Notes under the pieces: generated by a model
Databases searched by the model: none
What the model was told of the DNA's origin: nothing
The model's input: only the letters and a program-made list of their open reading frames with translations
In this document: in pieces, positions 1-10,081 of the stretch
How positions within the stretch are numbered: position 1 is the stretch's first letter
Layout: each line of letters begins with the position of its first letter
Made by a program: the position numbers and the translations under genes
Source: Caulobacteraceae bacterium
GTDB lineage: Bacteria > Pseudomonadota > Alphaproteobacteria > Caulobacterales > Caulobacteraceae
Assembly: GCA_030446805.1 (NCBI GenBank)
Contig: JAUJMO010000005.1
Location: 89,059 to 152,279, forward strand
Direction of reading: 5' to 3'
DNA: 63,221 bases

Positions 1-50
1 GCCGGAACGGAGGTGGGCGGAAGCGGGCCGGACCCGCTCCCGCCCAAGCT

Positions 51-2348
51 TTACTTGGCCCGCGAACCCGCCGGGCCGGTGGTCGCGCCGGTGGGGAAGC
101 CGCGCACCTCCAGCAGGGCCGTCACGTCCGGATCCCGGCCCCGGAAGGCGCGAAAGGCGTCCGCCCGGTCGGTGGTGTTGCCCGGCGCCAGGATGATGCT
201 GCGCATCTTGCCGGCCAGAACCGGGTCGAACACGTTGCCGCTTTCCTCAAACGCCGCCCAGGTGTCGGCGTCCATCACCTCCGACCACAGATAGCTGTAG
301 TAGCCGGCCGAGTAGGCGTCGGACGAGAACAGGTGGTTGAACTGCGGCAGGCGGTGGCGCATCGCCACCTCGCGCGGCATGCCCAGCCGCTGCAGCGTTT
401 CCCGTTCGAAGCCGGCGGGATCGGCCACGCCCGTCGCACGATTGTGCATGGCCATGTCCACCAGCGCCGACGACAGATACTCCACGGTGGCGTAGCCCTG
501 GTTGAACTTGGACGAGGCGTCGATCTTGTTCACCAAGGCCTGGGGCATGGGTTGGCCGGTCTGATAGTGCTTGGCGAAGCGGTCCAGGATCGGCCGGGTC
601 AGCACCCAGTGCTCCATCACCTGTGACGGATACTCCACGAAGTCGCGCGGCGTGCCCGCCAGGCCGGGGTAGTTCACCTCGGAGAGCAGGGAGTGCAGGC
701 CGTGGCCGAACTCGTGGAAGAGCGTCTGCGCGTCGTCCAGAGAGATCAGCACCGGCTCGCCCGGCGCGCCCTTGACGAAGTTGTTGTTGTTGGAGGCCAG
801 GACGTTGGTCTCGCGGCCGTTGAAGTTCTCGTGGCTCCGGTAGGTCGTGGCCCAGGCGCCCGAGCGCTTGCCCGTGCGGGCGAAATTGTCCGCGTAGAAC
901 AGGCCAAGCGACGAGCCGTCCTTGTCCTTGACCTCATAGACCTTCACGTCCGGCGCGAACACGGGAACGCCCGACACTGGCGTGAACGTCAGACCGTACA
1001 GCTGGTTGGCCGTGTAGAAGGCGGCCTGCTGCATGTTGTTGAGCTCGAAGTACGGCTTGATCTCGTTCTGGTCGAGGTCATAGCGCGCCTTGCGCACCTT
1101 TTCGGCGTAGAAGAGATAGTCCCAGGGCTCGAAGGTGCGCACGCCGTCCCGGACGGCGATCTTCTGCATGTCGGCCACCTCTTCCTTCACCCGGGCGACG
1201 GCGGCGGGCCAGACGCGCATCATCAGCGCCTGGGCCTTGGCCGGATCCTTGGCCATGGTGTCGTCCATGCGGAAGTCGGCGTGGGTCGGGAAGCCCAGGA
1301 GCTTGGCCCGCTGCGCCCGCAGGTCCGTGATCCGGGCGATGTTGGCGTTGGTGTTTTCGGCGTCGGCGTTGTCGCCACGGTTCTTGAACGCCTTCCAAAC
1401 CCGCTCGCGCAGGGCGCGGTCGGTGGCGAAGGTCAGGAAGGGGTCCACCGCCGAACGCGTGTTGACGATCGCCCATTGACCGGCCGGCAGCTTCCGATCG
1501 ACCGCCGCTTGGCGGTAGCTGGCCTTGAGCGCGTCGGGCAGACCCGCCAGCTGACGCTCGTCCGCCACCGCGATGAAGGCGCCTTCATCGGCGAGGACCT
1601 TGGCGGAGAAGTCGGTGAACAGGCTGGAGAGCTGTTCGTTGATCCGGCCCACCTCGGCCTTTTGCGCTTCCGACAACTTGGCGCCCTGGCGCACATAGCT
1701 GGCGTAGGTGCGCTCCACCAGACGCTTCTGCTCGGGCGTGAGGCCCGCGCTGTTGCGGGCGTTGTAGACGGCTTCGATGCGGCTGAAGAGCTTGGGATTG
1801 AAGGTGATCCGGTTCGACGCGGCGGTCAGCTTGGGCGACCATTCCTTGTCCACCGCCTCGTACTCGGGCGTGGACACGTTGGAGGTCATCACGCCGAACA
1901 GCGCATTCACCCGGCTGAGCCCCCGGCCGGCGCCTTGGAGCGGCACGATCACGTTCTGGAAGGTCGGCGCGGCCGTGTTGTTGGCGATGGCGTCCACCTC
2001 GGCCAGCAGTCCGTCGATGCCTTGCTGGAAGGCGGCGGGGAAGAGCTCGGGGCGGACCTGATCCCAGGGCGGCACGCCGCCGTAGGGGCCGGTCCACTCG
2101 GCCAACAGGGGCGAGGCCGCCGCATCGGCCGTGCCGGCCGGCGCCTGGGCCGCAGCGGTGGCGGGCGCAGCTTCGGCGCGGACGTCCTGACGGGCCTCGG
2201 CCCGGGCGGCGGTGTCGGCTTCGCTCACGGCGGTCTCCGTCGAGGCCACCGCCTCGGTGGTGGCGATGGCGTCAGCGCCGGTGGTGGCGCAGGCCGAAAG
2301 AGTCAGCAAGGCCAGCGCCGAAGCGCCGGCGGACAGGATCAAGCGCAT
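51..2348 (-). CDS. M3 family metallopeptidase lipoprotein (peptidyl-dipeptidase Dcp-like)
   Basis: A 765-residue zinc peptidase of the M3 (thimet oligopeptidase/Dcp) family. The zinc motif HEFGH lies at residues 545-549, preceded by DDAQTLF, with downstream acidic residues in a region typical of M3. The N-terminus is a lipoprotein signal: a hydrophobic stretch ending LTLSAC, with Cys19 as the lipidation site, then an Ala/Thr/Glu-rich low-complexity linker to about residue 75. It should therefore be anchored in the periplasm and cleave dipeptides from short peptides. The length suits Dcp (about 680-720) plus the linker. The start is the ATG that opens the signal peptide. The next gene upstream, an S9 peptidase on the same strand, is separated by about 100 bases and is probably transcribed independently. 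The family call is firm; the exact substrate is not visible. Confidence 0.93.
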   Translation of the reverse strand: MRLILSAGASALALLTLSACATTGADAIATTEAVASTETAVSEADTAARAEARQDVRAEAAPATAAAQAPAGTADAAASPLLAEWTGPYGGVPPWDQVRPELFPAAFQQGIDGLLAEVDAIANNTAAPTFQNVIVPLQGAGRGLSRVNALFGVMTSNVSTPEYEAVDKEWSPKLTAASNRITFNPKLFSRIEAVYNARNSAGLTPEQKRLVERTYASYVRQGAKLSEAQKAEVGRINEQLSSLFTDFSAKVLADEGAFIAVADERQLAGLPDALKASYRQAAVDRKLPAGQWAIVNTRSAVDPFLTFATDRALRERVWKAFKNRGDNADAENTNANIARITDLRAQRAKLLGFPTHADFRMDDTMAKDPAKAQALMMRVWPAAVARVKEEVADMQKIAVRDGVRTFEPWDYLFYAEKVRKARYDLDQNEIKPYFELNNMQQAAFYTANQLYGLTFTPVSGVPVFAPDVKVYEVKDKDGSSLGLFYADNFARTGKRSGAWATTYRSHENFNGRETNVLASNNNNFVKGAPGEPVLISLDDAQTLFHEFGHGLHSLLSEVNYPGLAGTPRDFVEYPSQVMEHWVLTRPILDRFAKHYQTGQPMPQALVNKIDASSKFNQGYATVEYLSSALVDMAMHNRATGVADPAGFERETLQRLGMPREVAMRHRLPQFNHLFSSDAYSAGYYSYLWSEVMDADTWAAFEESGNVFDPVLAGKMRSIILAPGNTTDRADAFRAFRGRDPDVTALLEVRGFPTGATTGPAGSRAK

Positions 2349-2444
2349 GGGATCAGGGGCTCCGAAAGTCGTGCAGACGACATCGGGCGCACGGCCGGAG
2401 CGGTCAAGCGGCGCGACGCCCGGCCGCGCCTAATATCGCTGTCA

Positions 2445-4937
2445 TCAGCCTGGCCGGCACCCGGTGTATGGCCCGCCGGGTAGGCCGCTCAGCATGGGGT
2501 GGGGGCCCGCCCTGAATTCGGTGCTGCCGTCCGAATAACGCTGGCCCTCCCCTCCGGCGGGAGGAAGGGTTGCGGTGATCCGCCCCGCCGTGACCCGCGC
2601 TCCGGCCGCGTTGAACACGGCGGAAAAGCTGCGGCCGCCCCGGCACCGATACTGCACCGGACCGGCCGGCGGCGTCGTGTAGAGGTGCGGAGCCGGGGCG
2701 AACACGGCTCCGGACGCCGCCGCCGGGTTCGTGGAGGCGGTGCGCCGTTCCGTGGTCCCCCTGTCGTGAACGGGCATGCCGGCCTGCCGCATCGTGGGCG
2801 GCGTGGAGGTGCGGACCGCGCCGCTTCGCCCGCGTGGCGGAGGAGCGCTGTGGCGTCCCGGCAGGACGGTCCCGCCCGTGTGGCGGTCCAGCCAGCGCCC
2901 GACCTCCTCGTGCCATTGCACCGAGTTCTGCGGCTTCAGAATCCAGTGGTTCTCGTCGGGGAACCAGACCAGCCGGCTGTCGATCCCGCGCCGCTGCAAG
3001 GTGTTGAAGGCCGCCAGAGACTGCTCGCCGATGACGCGGAAGTCGCGCTCGCCCTGGGTGACCAGCATGGGCGTGCGCCAGTTCTGCACATGGTTGCGCG
3101 GGTTGAACCGCTCATAGGCCTCCGGATTGTCCCAGGGCGTGCCGCCGAACTCCCATTCGGTGAACCACAGCTCCTCGGTGGCGGCCCCCATTGAGCGGGT
3201 GTCATAGATGCCGGCGTGGGTCACCAGGCACCGCCAGGGGTCGGGCCAAACCCCCGCGATCCAGTTGGTCATGTACCCGCCGTAGGAGGCGCCCAGCGCG
3301 CAAGCCCGCTCGCCGTCCAGCCAAGGGTAGCGGGATAGGGCCGCAGCCCAACCCTTCTGCAAGTCCTCCAGGGGCCGGTCGCCCCAATGGCCGGTGATGC
3401 TGTCGGTGAAGGCCTGGCCGTAGCCGGTGGAGCCATGGAAATCGATGAACACCACGCCATAGCCCGCGCCTGCATAGGTTTGCGGATTCCAGCGATAGCT
3501 CCAGGCGTTGCCGAAGGAGCTCTGGGGGCCGCCGTGGATCAGAAAGGCTACGGGGTAGCGCTGGCCCTCGCGGTAGCCGGCCGGCTTCATGACGTAGCCG
3601 TGGACCCGCTCGCCGTTCCAGCCGGGAAAGGAGAACTGCTCGAACTCGCCCAGCTGCACGCCCCGGAGCCGTTCGGCGTTGTGCCGCGTCAGCTGGGTGC
3701 GGCCTGTGCCGTCGAAGCCCACCCGGTAGAGCTGGGCGGGCCCGGCGAGCGAAGCCTGGGTATAGACCAGGCCGTCCGGCCCCACGTCCATGCCGGTGAC
3801 CTGACCCTGGCCGGTCAGCGGCGCCACCCGGCCGGTGGCGGCGTCCACGGCGAAGATCCGCGTCTGGCCCACGTCCCCGGCGGAGGCGTACAGAGTGCGG
3901 CCGTCTGGGGACCAGGCGATGTGGTCCGGCGAGCGGTCCCAGGCGCCCGTGACCTCGCGCACCCGGCCCGTCGCCAGGTCGCGGATCATGATGTCGAACT
4001 GGTCGGCCTCGAAGCCCGGGCGGTCCATGGCGAGCCAGGCCAGGCTGCGGCCGTCGGGAGACACCGCGGGGGCGGCGTCCCAGGCCGGATTGGCGGCCGT
4101 GAGGTTCATGGGCGGGCGGGAGCCGTCGGCCGGCGCCTGCCACAGATCGAAATTGGTGCTCCAGGGCTCGGTCCGGCCGGCCAGCCGGGCGGTGAAGATC
4201 ACGCTCTCGCCGTTGCCACTGAAGGTGAAGTCGGCGTCGTCGCCGAAGGGCTTGGTCGGGCTGTCGCCGTCGAAGCCCGGCATGATGGCCACGGGCGTTC
4301 CCGTCCCGCTGATCGGCAGAACGAACAGGTGGTTCCGCGTGCCGTCGGCCCAGGTGTCCCAGTGGCGGACGAACACCTGGTCGAACACCAGTCCGCTGGC
4401 CTTGGTCCCGGCCTTGGCCTTTTGCGTCTGCACCGTGCAGCCGATCTCGTCGCCGGACCCGCCCCTCGCGCAGGAGGGATAGACGGCCAGCGCCACGGCC
4501 ATGCGGCGGCCGTCGGGCGACAGGCGGAACGCCTGGACGTCGAGCGGCAGCCTGGTCACCTGGGTGGCGCGCGCGCCTCCCGCGTCCGTGCGCCAGACCT
4601 GGGAGGAGCCGGAGCGCGAGCTCAGGAAATACAGCCCGCCGTCCGCGGACCAACGCGGGCTGGACGCACCGCCGGCGGAGGCGGCCAACCGGCGCGGGGC
4701 GGCCCCGCTTCGCAGATCGGCGACGTAGAGGTGGTTCACCCCGCGATTGGCCTCATAATCCGTGGTCCGCAGACCGTAGGCGGCCCAGCGACCGTCCGGA
4801 GAGACGCGGGTCTCGCCGACCCGTTCCAGCTCCGCCAGGTCGCGGGGGGCGAAGGGACGGGTCGTCTGGGTCTGCGCGGTCGCGGCCGGCGCGACGGCGA
4901 GGGCCAAAAGGGCGGCGAGCAGGCGGAAGGGACGCAT
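2445..4937 (-). CDS. S9 family prolyl oligopeptidase/dipeptidyl aminopeptidase with C-terminal MliC-like domain
   Basis: An 830-residue exported serine peptidase. Residues 1-21 are a Sec signal ending AATAQ. Residues 30-430 look like the WD40-like (PD40) propeller, with repeated SPDGR motifs. The alpha/beta hydrolase domain follows, with nucleophile Ser551 in GASYGGYM and the catalytic His in DENHWIL. A normal S9 protein would end near GRWLDRHTGG (about residue 680). This one continues through a Pro/Arg-rich linker into about 80 residues (749-830) that resemble MliC/PliC lysozyme inhibitors: YRCRGG, AVFNAAGARV, GQRYSDGSTEF and a terminal TGC, with the conserved Cys pair. The upstream neighbour is the MFS gene on the same strand. 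The peptidase call is firm; the MliC assignment is from motif pattern only. Confidence 0.9.
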   Translation of the reverse strand: MRPFRLLAALLALAVAPAATAQTQTTRPFAPRDLAELERVGETRVSPDGRWAAYGLRTTDYEANRGVNHLYVADLRSGAAPRRLAASAGGASSPRWSADGGLYFLSSRSGSSQVWRTDAGGARATQVTRLPLDVQAFRLSPDGRRMAVALAVYPSCARGGSGDEIGCTVQTQKAKAGTKASGLVFDQVFVRHWDTWADGTRNHLFVLPISGTGTPVAIMPGFDGDSPTKPFGDDADFTFSGNGESVIFTARLAGRTEPWSTNFDLWQAPADGSRPPMNLTAANPAWDAAPAVSPDGRSLAWLAMDRPGFEADQFDIMIRDLATGRVREVTGAWDRSPDHIAWSPDGRTLYASAGDVGQTRIFAVDAATGRVAPLTGQGQVTGMDVGPDGLVYTQASLAGPAQLYRVGFDGTGRTQLTRHNAERLRGVQLGEFEQFSFPGWNGERVHGYVMKPAGYREGQRYPVAFLIHGGPQSSFGNAWSYRWNPQTYAGAGYGVVFIDFHGSTGYGQAFTDSITGHWGDRPLEDLQKGWAAALSRYPWLDGERACALGASYGGYMTNWIAGVWPDPWRCLVTHAGIYDTRSMGAATEELWFTEWEFGGTPWDNPEAYERFNPRNHVQNWRTPMLVTQGERDFRVIGEQSLAAFNTLQRRGIDSRLVWFPDENHWILKPQNSVQWHEEVGRWLDRHTGGTVLPGRHSAPPPRGRSGAVRTSTPPTMRQAGMPVHDRGTTERRTASTNPAAASGAVFAPAPHLYTTPPAGPVQYRCRGGRSFSAVFNAAGARVTAGRITATLPPAGGEGQRYSDGSTEFRAGPHPMLSGLPGGPYTGCRPG

Positions 4938-5015
4938 AGGCGCTCCGGACGGGGTCCCGCCTAGGCTAGCACGCAGGGCGGGGCGGGCCAGCCTGCTCGC
5001 GCGGGGCGCGACCGC

Positions 5016-6359
5016 TCAGGATGTCGCGGACCGGGCTCCGGGGGTGGCCAGGAGAAAGGCGGCGCCGGCAAGCAAGAAGGCCAGCACCACAGGGACCAGC
5101 ACGCGCTGGTCGCCGGTGGCGGCGGTGAGAACCCCGATCAGGGTGGGCACGAAGAAGGACGACGCGCGGCCCGACAGGGCGAACAGCCCGAACCAGCGGC
5201 CTTCTTCACCCGGCGGGGCCAGCCGCGCCATCCAGGTGCGCAGCACCGCGCCGATCGGCCCAAAGGCGATGCCGATCAGGACGCCGCAGGCGAAAAAAGC
5301 GCGCTCGGCCGTGCTGGCGAAAGCCACGCCGTCGCCGGGTACGGGCGGGGCCACGGCCAGCCCGAAGACCCGGTCGGCCTCGATTCCCGCGAAGCCCACC
5401 ACCGCCAGCGCCAGCAGGGCGGTGAAGACCAGCACCGTGCGTTTGGAGCCGAACCGGTCGTCGAAGACGCCGGCGACCCAGGAGCTCACCCCCGCCACCA
5501 GGGCCAGGATCAGGCCGAACATGCCGGTCTCGGTCACCGTCCAGCCGAACAGACCCTTGGCCAGGACCGGGCCGAACAGGCCCGCCGCATTGGTGCCCTC
5601 CCCGACCAGCATGCGGCCGAGGAGGAAGGTGAGCATCATCCGGTTTCGGGGGAGGCCGCGCAGGGTGGCCCAGAGCTCGGACAAGGGTGCGCCCTCCAGC
5701 CGCGCCAGGGGCGGCGGCTTGGGCACGAACAGCAGAAGCGGGATGACGAAGACCAGATACCAGAGCGCCGCCAGGGGCCCCACGATCCGGGCGCTTTCGC
5801 CCCGCGCTTCATCCAGACCGAGAAGGCTGGGGAGAATGAACAAGGCCAGCGCGACCGAGACCAGGCCCGCGAAATAGCCCAGGCCCGTGGACCAGCCGGA
5901 GAGCCGGCCTATCCGTCCGGGCTCGGCCACATAGGGCAGCATGGAGTTGGCGGCGGTGATGGACAGCTCGGTGCTGGTGCTGGCTGCGACCATAGCCGCC
6001 AGGATCACCGGCAGGAGCGCCAACGCGCCCGGCTCGGCCCACCACAGGACCGAACAAGCCAGAACAAAGGGCACGGCCAGTAGCGCCATCCAGGTCTTGG
6101 GATTGCGCCGGCTGTCGATGGAGGCCCCGACCAGCGGGCTCAACAGCACGATTAACAAGCCGCTCAAGCCGATGGCGAAGCCCAGCAGCGACTGGCCACG
6201 GACGGGGTTTCCCACGAACTCGGACGCGAAATAGGGGCCGAAGACGAAGCCCACCACCAGCATGTTGTAGGGCTGCTGCGCCCAGTCGAAGAAGGCCCAG
6301 CTGACCCGGGCCCTGCGGGAGGTGACGGGGTTTGGAGCCGCGGGAGCCGGGTCGTGCAT
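5016..6359 (-). CDS. MFS transporter, UMF1/Atg22-like
   Basis: A 447-residue integral membrane protein with about twelve hydrophobic segments. The N-terminal SWAFFDWAQQPYN is the hallmark of the UMF1/Atg22 branch of the major facilitator superfamily, whose bacterial substrates are mostly unknown. Typical MFS loop features are visible: GASIDSRRNPKTW after the second membrane segment and DDRFGSKRT in the second half. The length is normal for the family. The gene stands between sdhB and the S9 peptidase on the same strand, with a gap of about 97 bases to sdhB, so it may be read independently. The substrate cannot be inferred from context. Confidence 0.85.
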   Translation of the reverse strand: MHDPAPAAPNPVTSRRARVSWAFFDWAQQPYNMLVVGFVFGPYFASEFVGNPVRGQSLLGFAIGLSGLLIVLLSPLVGASIDSRRNPKTWMALLAVPFVLACSVLWWAEPGALALLPVILAAMVAASTSTELSITAANSMLPYVAEPGRIGRLSGWSTGLGYFAGLVSVALALFILPSLLGLDEARGESARIVGPLAALWYLVFVIPLLLFVPKPPPLARLEGAPLSELWATLRGLPRNRMMLTFLLGRMLVGEGTNAAGLFGPVLAKGLFGWTVTETGMFGLILALVAGVSSWVAGVFDDRFGSKRTVLVFTALLALAVVGFAGIEADRVFGLAVAPPVPGDGVAFASTAERAFFACGVLIGIAFGPIGAVLRTWMARLAPPGEEGRWFGLFALSGRASSFFVPTLIGVLTAATGDQRVLVPVVLAFLLAGAAFLLATPGARSATS

Positions 6360-6456
6360 GGCGCCAGCATGACGGCGCTCGGGGCGGAGGCAAGGGGATG
6401 GACCCCCCGAACAAGTCCCAAGTGACGCCCCGTTTGAGTTGGCGGCCGGGGCGGCC

Positions 6457-7242
6457 CTAGATCGCCCGCTCCACCAGCATCTTCTTGACTTCGGAGATGG
6501 CCTTGGCCGGGTTCAGGCCCTTGGGGCAGACCTGGGCGCAGTTCATGATGGTGTGGCAGCGGTAGAGCTTGAAGGGATCTTCCAGCGCGTCCAGCCGCTC
6601 GCCGGTGGCCTCGTCACGGCTGTCGATCAGCCAGCGGTAGGCGTGCAGCAGGGTGGCTGGGCCGTAGAAGGCTTCGCCGTTCCACCAATAGCTGGGGCAG
6701 CTGGTGGAGCAGCAGGCGCACAGGATGCACTCGTAGAGCCCGTTCAGCTTGTCGCGGTCCTTGGGCGTCTGCCGCCATTCCGTCTCGGGGGCGGGTGTTT
6801 CGGTGTGCAGCCAGGGCTCGATGGCCTTGTACTGGGCGAAGAACATGGTGAGGTCGGGGACCAGGTCCTTGATCACCGGCTGGTGCGGCAGGGGGCTGAC
6901 GGTGATGGTCGAGCCGAAGTCGTCCCAGCCCTTGGTGCAGGCCAGGGCGTTGCGCCCGCCGATGTTCATGGAGCAGGAGCCGCAGATGCCCTCGCGGCAG
7001 GAACGCCGGAAGGCGAGCGTCGGGTCGATCTCGTTCTTGATGTGGAACAAGGCGTCCAGGACCATGGGCCCGTGCTTGGAGGTGTCGACCTCGAACGTGT
7101 CCCAGCGCGGGTTGTCGCCCGTCTCCGGGTCGTAACGGTAGACCCGGAAGGTGCGGACGTCCTTCTTGTTGGCGCCGTCGACGGCGCGCCAGTGGCGGCC
7201 CTTGCCGATCTTGGAGTTCTTGGGAAGCGTAAGCTGGACCAT
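6457..7242 (-). CDS. sdhB: Succinate dehydrogenase iron-sulfur subunit
   Basis: A 261-residue SdhB, the electron-transfer subunit of complex II, which passes electrons from the flavin of SdhA to quinone at the inner membrane. All cluster ligands are visible: the 2Fe-2S set in [12 protein letters not shown] and a following Cys, the 4Fe-4S set in [17 protein letters not shown], and the 3Fe-4S set in [17 protein letters not shown]. The length is typical. It is the last gene of the sdhC-sdhD-sdhA-sdhB order, only six bases downstream of sdhA on the same strand, so it is translated from the same message. Nothing unusual. Confidence 0.98.
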   Translation of the reverse strand: MVQLTLPKNSKIGKGRHWRAVDGANKKDVRTFRVYRYDPETGDNPRWDTFEVDTSKHGPMVLDALFHIKNEIDPTLAFRRSCREGICGSCSMNIGGRNALACTKGWDDFGSTITVSPLPHQPVIKDLVPDLTMFFAQYKAIEPWLHTETPAPETEWRQTPKDRDKLNGLYECILCACCSTSCPSYWWNGEAFYGPATLLHAYRWLIDSRDEATGERLDALEDPFKLYRCHTIMNCAQVCPKGLNPAKAISEVKKMLVERAI

Positions 7243-7248
7243 GTCGGT

Positions 7249-9036
7249 TTAGTAGACCCGCGCCTTGGGGGCGATATAGGCGATGTCGTTGCTGAGCGTG
7301 TAGGTGTGGACCGGCCGGTAGTCGAGGCGGGTCTGGCCCGTGCCCTCGTCGAACCAGGCCAGGGTGTGCTTCATCCAGTTCACGTCGTCGCGATCCTTGA
7401 AGTCCTCGCGGGCGTGGGCGCCGCGGGACTCGGTGCGGTTCACGGCGGAGTTCACCGTGACCACCGCCTGGGCGATCAGGTTGTCGTATTCGATCGTCTC
7501 GGCCAGGTCGGTGTTGTAGATCAGGCCGCGGTCGGTCACGCGGATATCGCCGGAGCCGCCGTGGATGCGCGCGATGTCCACCGCGCCCTGCTCCAGCAGT
7601 TCGCCGGTGCGGTAGACCGCACAACTGGTCTGCATGGTCTTCTGCATCTGCAGCCGGAGCTGGGCGGTGGAGGTGGAGCCGCTGGCGTGGCGCAAGCGGT
7701 CGAAACGGGCCAGGTGGGCTTCTGTGTGACGCGGCTCCAGGTCGCGGTGGGGCTTGCCGGCTTCCACGGTTTCGCCGGCGCGCAGGCCGGCGGCGCGGCC
7801 GAACACCACCAGGTCGGTGAGGCTGTTGGAGCCCAGGCGGTTGGCGCCATGCACCGACACGCAGGCCGCCTCGCCGATGGCCATGAGGCCGGGCACCACG
7901 GCGTCGGGGTCGTCGCCGCGCTTGGTGAGCACCTCGCCGTGATAGTTCGTGGGAATGCCGCCCATGTTGTAGTGCACCGTCGGCAGGACCGGGATCGGCT
8001 GCTTGGTCACGTCCACGCCGGCGAAGACGGCGGCCGACTCGCTGATGCCGGGCAGGCGGTCGTGGATGATGGCCGGATCGAGGTGATCGAGGTGGAGGTG
8101 GATGTGGTCCTTGCCCGGCCCCACGCCGCGGCCTTCATTGATCTCCACGGTCATGGAGCGGGACACCACGTCCCGCGACGCCAGATCCTTGGCCGAGGGG
8201 GCGTAGCGCTCCATGAAGCGCTCGCCTTCGGAGTTGGTGAGGTAGCCGCCCTCGCCGCGCACGCCTTCGGTGATCAGCACGCCCGCGCCGTAGATGCCGG
8301 TCGGGTGGAACTGGACGAACTCCATGTCCTGCAGCGGCAGCCCGGCGCGGAGCACCATGGCGTTGCCGTCGCCGGTGCAGGTGTGGGCCGAGGTGCAACT
8401 GAAATAGGCCCGGCCGTAGCCGCCGGTGGCCAGAATGGTCTGGTGCCCCCGGAAGGCGTGCAGGCTGCCGTCGTCGAGCTTCCAGGCGGTGACGCCGCGG
8501 CACTCGCCCTCGTCCATGATCAGGTCCAGCGCCATGTATTCGGTGAAGAAGCTCACCGCATGGTTCAGGCTCTGGCCGTAGAGGGTGTGGAGGATGGCGT
8601 GCCCGGTGCGGTCGGCGGCGGCGCAGGTCCGCTGGACGGGGCCCTCGCCCATGTTGCGCGTCATGCCCCCGAAGGCGCGCTGGTAGATCTTGCCCTCGTC
8701 CGTGCGGGAGAAGGGAACGCCCCAGTGCTCCAGCTCATAGACGGCCGCCGGGGCGTTGCGGGTCAGGTATTCGATGGCGTCCTGATCGCCCAGCCAATCC
8801 GACCCCTTGACGGTATCGTACATGTGCCAGCGCCAGTCGTCCTGGCCCATATTGCCCAGCGCGGCGGAGATGCCCCCCTGGGCGGCTACGGTGTGCGAGC
8901 GGGTGGGGAAGACCTTGCTCACGCAGGCCGTCTTCAGCCCGGCCTGGGCGCAGCCCAAGGCGGCGCGGAGGCCCGAGCCGCCCGCCCCCACGACCACGAC
9001 ATCGTAGGTGTGCTGGGTCAGTTCGTAAGCGGCCAT
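7249..9036 (-). CDS. sdhA: Succinate dehydrogenase flavoprotein subunit
   Basis: A 595-residue SdhA, the catalytic subunit that oxidises succinate to fumarate in the TCA cycle. The N-terminal dinucleotide fold [15 protein letters not shown] is present, followed by [16 protein letters not shown] containing the His that carries covalent FAD. The substrate-site region [12 protein letters not shown] and the C-terminal R-rich capping elements ([10 protein letters not shown]) are conserved. The start ATG opens [17 protein letters not shown], the usual alphaproteobacterial N-terminus. It follows sdhD by 22 bases and precedes sdhB by six, consistent with one operon. Confidence 0.98.
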   Translation of the reverse strand: MAAYELTQHTYDVVVVGAGGSGLRAALGCAQAGLKTACVSKVFPTRSHTVAAQGGISAALGNMGQDDWRWHMYDTVKGSDWLGDQDAIEYLTRNAPAAVYELEHWGVPFSRTDEGKIYQRAFGGMTRNMGEGPVQRTCAAADRTGHAILHTLYGQSLNHAVSFFTEYMALDLIMDEGECRGVTAWKLDDGSLHAFRGHQTILATGGYGRAYFSCTSAHTCTGDGNAMVLRAGLPLQDMEFVQFHPTGIYGAGVLITEGVRGEGGYLTNSEGERFMERYAPSAKDLASRDVVSRSMTVEINEGRGVGPGKDHIHLHLDHLDPAIIHDRLPGISESAAVFAGVDVTKQPIPVLPTVHYNMGGIPTNYHGEVLTKRGDDPDAVVPGLMAIGEAACVSVHGANRLGSNSLTDLVVFGRAAGLRAGETVEAGKPHRDLEPRHTEAHLARFDRLRHASGSTSTAQLRLQMQKTMQTSCAVYRTGELLEQGAVDIARIHGGSGDIRVTDRGLIYNTDLAETIEYDNLIAQAVVTVNSAVNRTESRGAHAREDFKDRDDVNWMKHTLAWFDEGTGQTRLDYRPVHTYTLSNDIAYIAPKARVY

Positions 9037-9058
9037 CTGAGTTCGGTTGTCCTAACGG

Positions 9059-9463
9059 TCAATCGGGGGCGCCGCCGAGCGCCACCTTGAGAATGGAGAT
9101 GAGGGCCAACGCCGCGCCCAGCAAGCTGGCTGCGGCGCTGAGGCCGATCCAGAGCAGACGGCTGGGCTTGTGCTCGATATAGTCCTCGATGATCACCCGC
9201 ATGCCCAGGTGCATGTGATAGAAGCTGATCGCGAGCGTCAGAAGCATCAGCACGATGTTCACCGGCGACTGAAGCCAATCCACCGCGCCGTCGTAGCCGA
9301 TCACCGCCAACTGCAGCACGGAGTAGACGGCCCAGAGCCCCAGCGGGATCAGGGCCACCGCCGTCATCCGCTCGGCCATCCACATGCCAAGCCCATGGTG
9401 GGCGGAGCCGGAACCGCGCGCGCGCTTGAGGTCCGTCTTGAAGCTGTCGTCCTTGCCGACCAT
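9059..9463 (-). CDS. sdhD: Succinate dehydrogenase membrane anchor subunit
   Basis: A 134-residue, three-helix membrane protein that anchors SdhAB and helps bind heme b and quinone. The segment AISFYHMHLGMRVIIEDYI holds the His expected to ligate heme, and the DY that lines the quinone site follows it. The N-terminal GSGSAHHGLGMWMAERM is typical of alphaproteobacterial SdhD. Its ATG overlaps the TGA of sdhC by one base, so the two anchors are translationally coupled. Confidence 0.95.
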   Translation of the reverse strand: MVGKDDSFKTDLKRARGSGSAHHGLGMWMAERMTAVALIPLGLWAVYSVLQLAVIGYDGAVDWLQSPVNIVLMLLTLAISFYHMHLGMRVIIEDYIEHKPSRLLWIGLSAAASLLGAALALISILKVALGGAPD

Positions 9464-9921
9464 CAGATCAGCCCGTCGAGAGCGCCGGTGACAAAAGCCA
9501 CGCCGAAGACCATGGCGGTGGCGGCCACCGCGAACACGATGGCCGCCAGGGCCGTCATGTCCGCCAGCTTGGGATTGAGCCCCCTGCCGGCGTCAAACAC
9601 GAGGTGCCGGATGCCTCCGGCGAAGTGGTAGAAATAGGCCAGGGTCAGGCCCAGCAGCACCAGAACGCCCAGGGGCGATCCGAGCAGATCCATGTAGCGG
9701 TCGTAGGGCTCGCGGCCGGAGGCCAGGGCCCAAGCCCAGCCTGCCGCGATGAAAGCGCCCAGATAGAGACCCACGCCCGTGATCCGGCTCAGGATGGACG
9801 CGACCATGGTGGGGTGCCAGCGCCAGACCTGAACGTGGGGCGAGAGCGGCCGCGAACCGGGCGTGCGCGCCGCACTGGCGTCGCGCGAGGCGCCCTGCAG
9901 ATCGGCCGTGACTTGGGGCAT
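9463..9921 (-). CDS. sdhC: Succinate dehydrogenase cytochrome b556 subunit
   Basis: A 152-residue SdhC from the ATG at 9921. The family motif RPLSPHVQVWRW lies near the N-terminus, SILSRITGVGLY marks the first helix, and YHFAGGIRHLVFDAG carries the heme His and the usual RHL..D signature. The frame stays open further upstream to 10020, but the extra 33 residues lack family similarity and the usual alphaproteobacterial proteins begin near the chosen Met. This is the first gene of sdhCDAB, so the operon promoter should lie between 9922 and the oppositely placed end of the S9 gene at 10082. Confidence 0.93.
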   Translation of the reverse strand: MPQVTADLQGASRDASAARTPGSRPLSPHVQVWRWHPTMVASILSRITGVGLYLGAFIAAGWAWALASGREPYDRYMDLLGSPLGVLVLLGLTLAYFYHFAGGIRHLVFDAGRGLNPKLADMTALAAIVFAVAATAMVFGVAFVTGALDGLI

Positions 9922-10081
9922 GGGGGACTGGGGCTCCGTTCGCCAGCCCGCTTTTTGGAGGGCCGGCGGGCCGCCGTCAACGCGGAGCAGCGGCGCAGCC
10001 GTGCGGACGTCGCCCTCCATGTTGGAGCCTCATCCGCCCGGAGGCGGCGTCGCCTCCCAATCGGCCCACCCGACCGGCCGC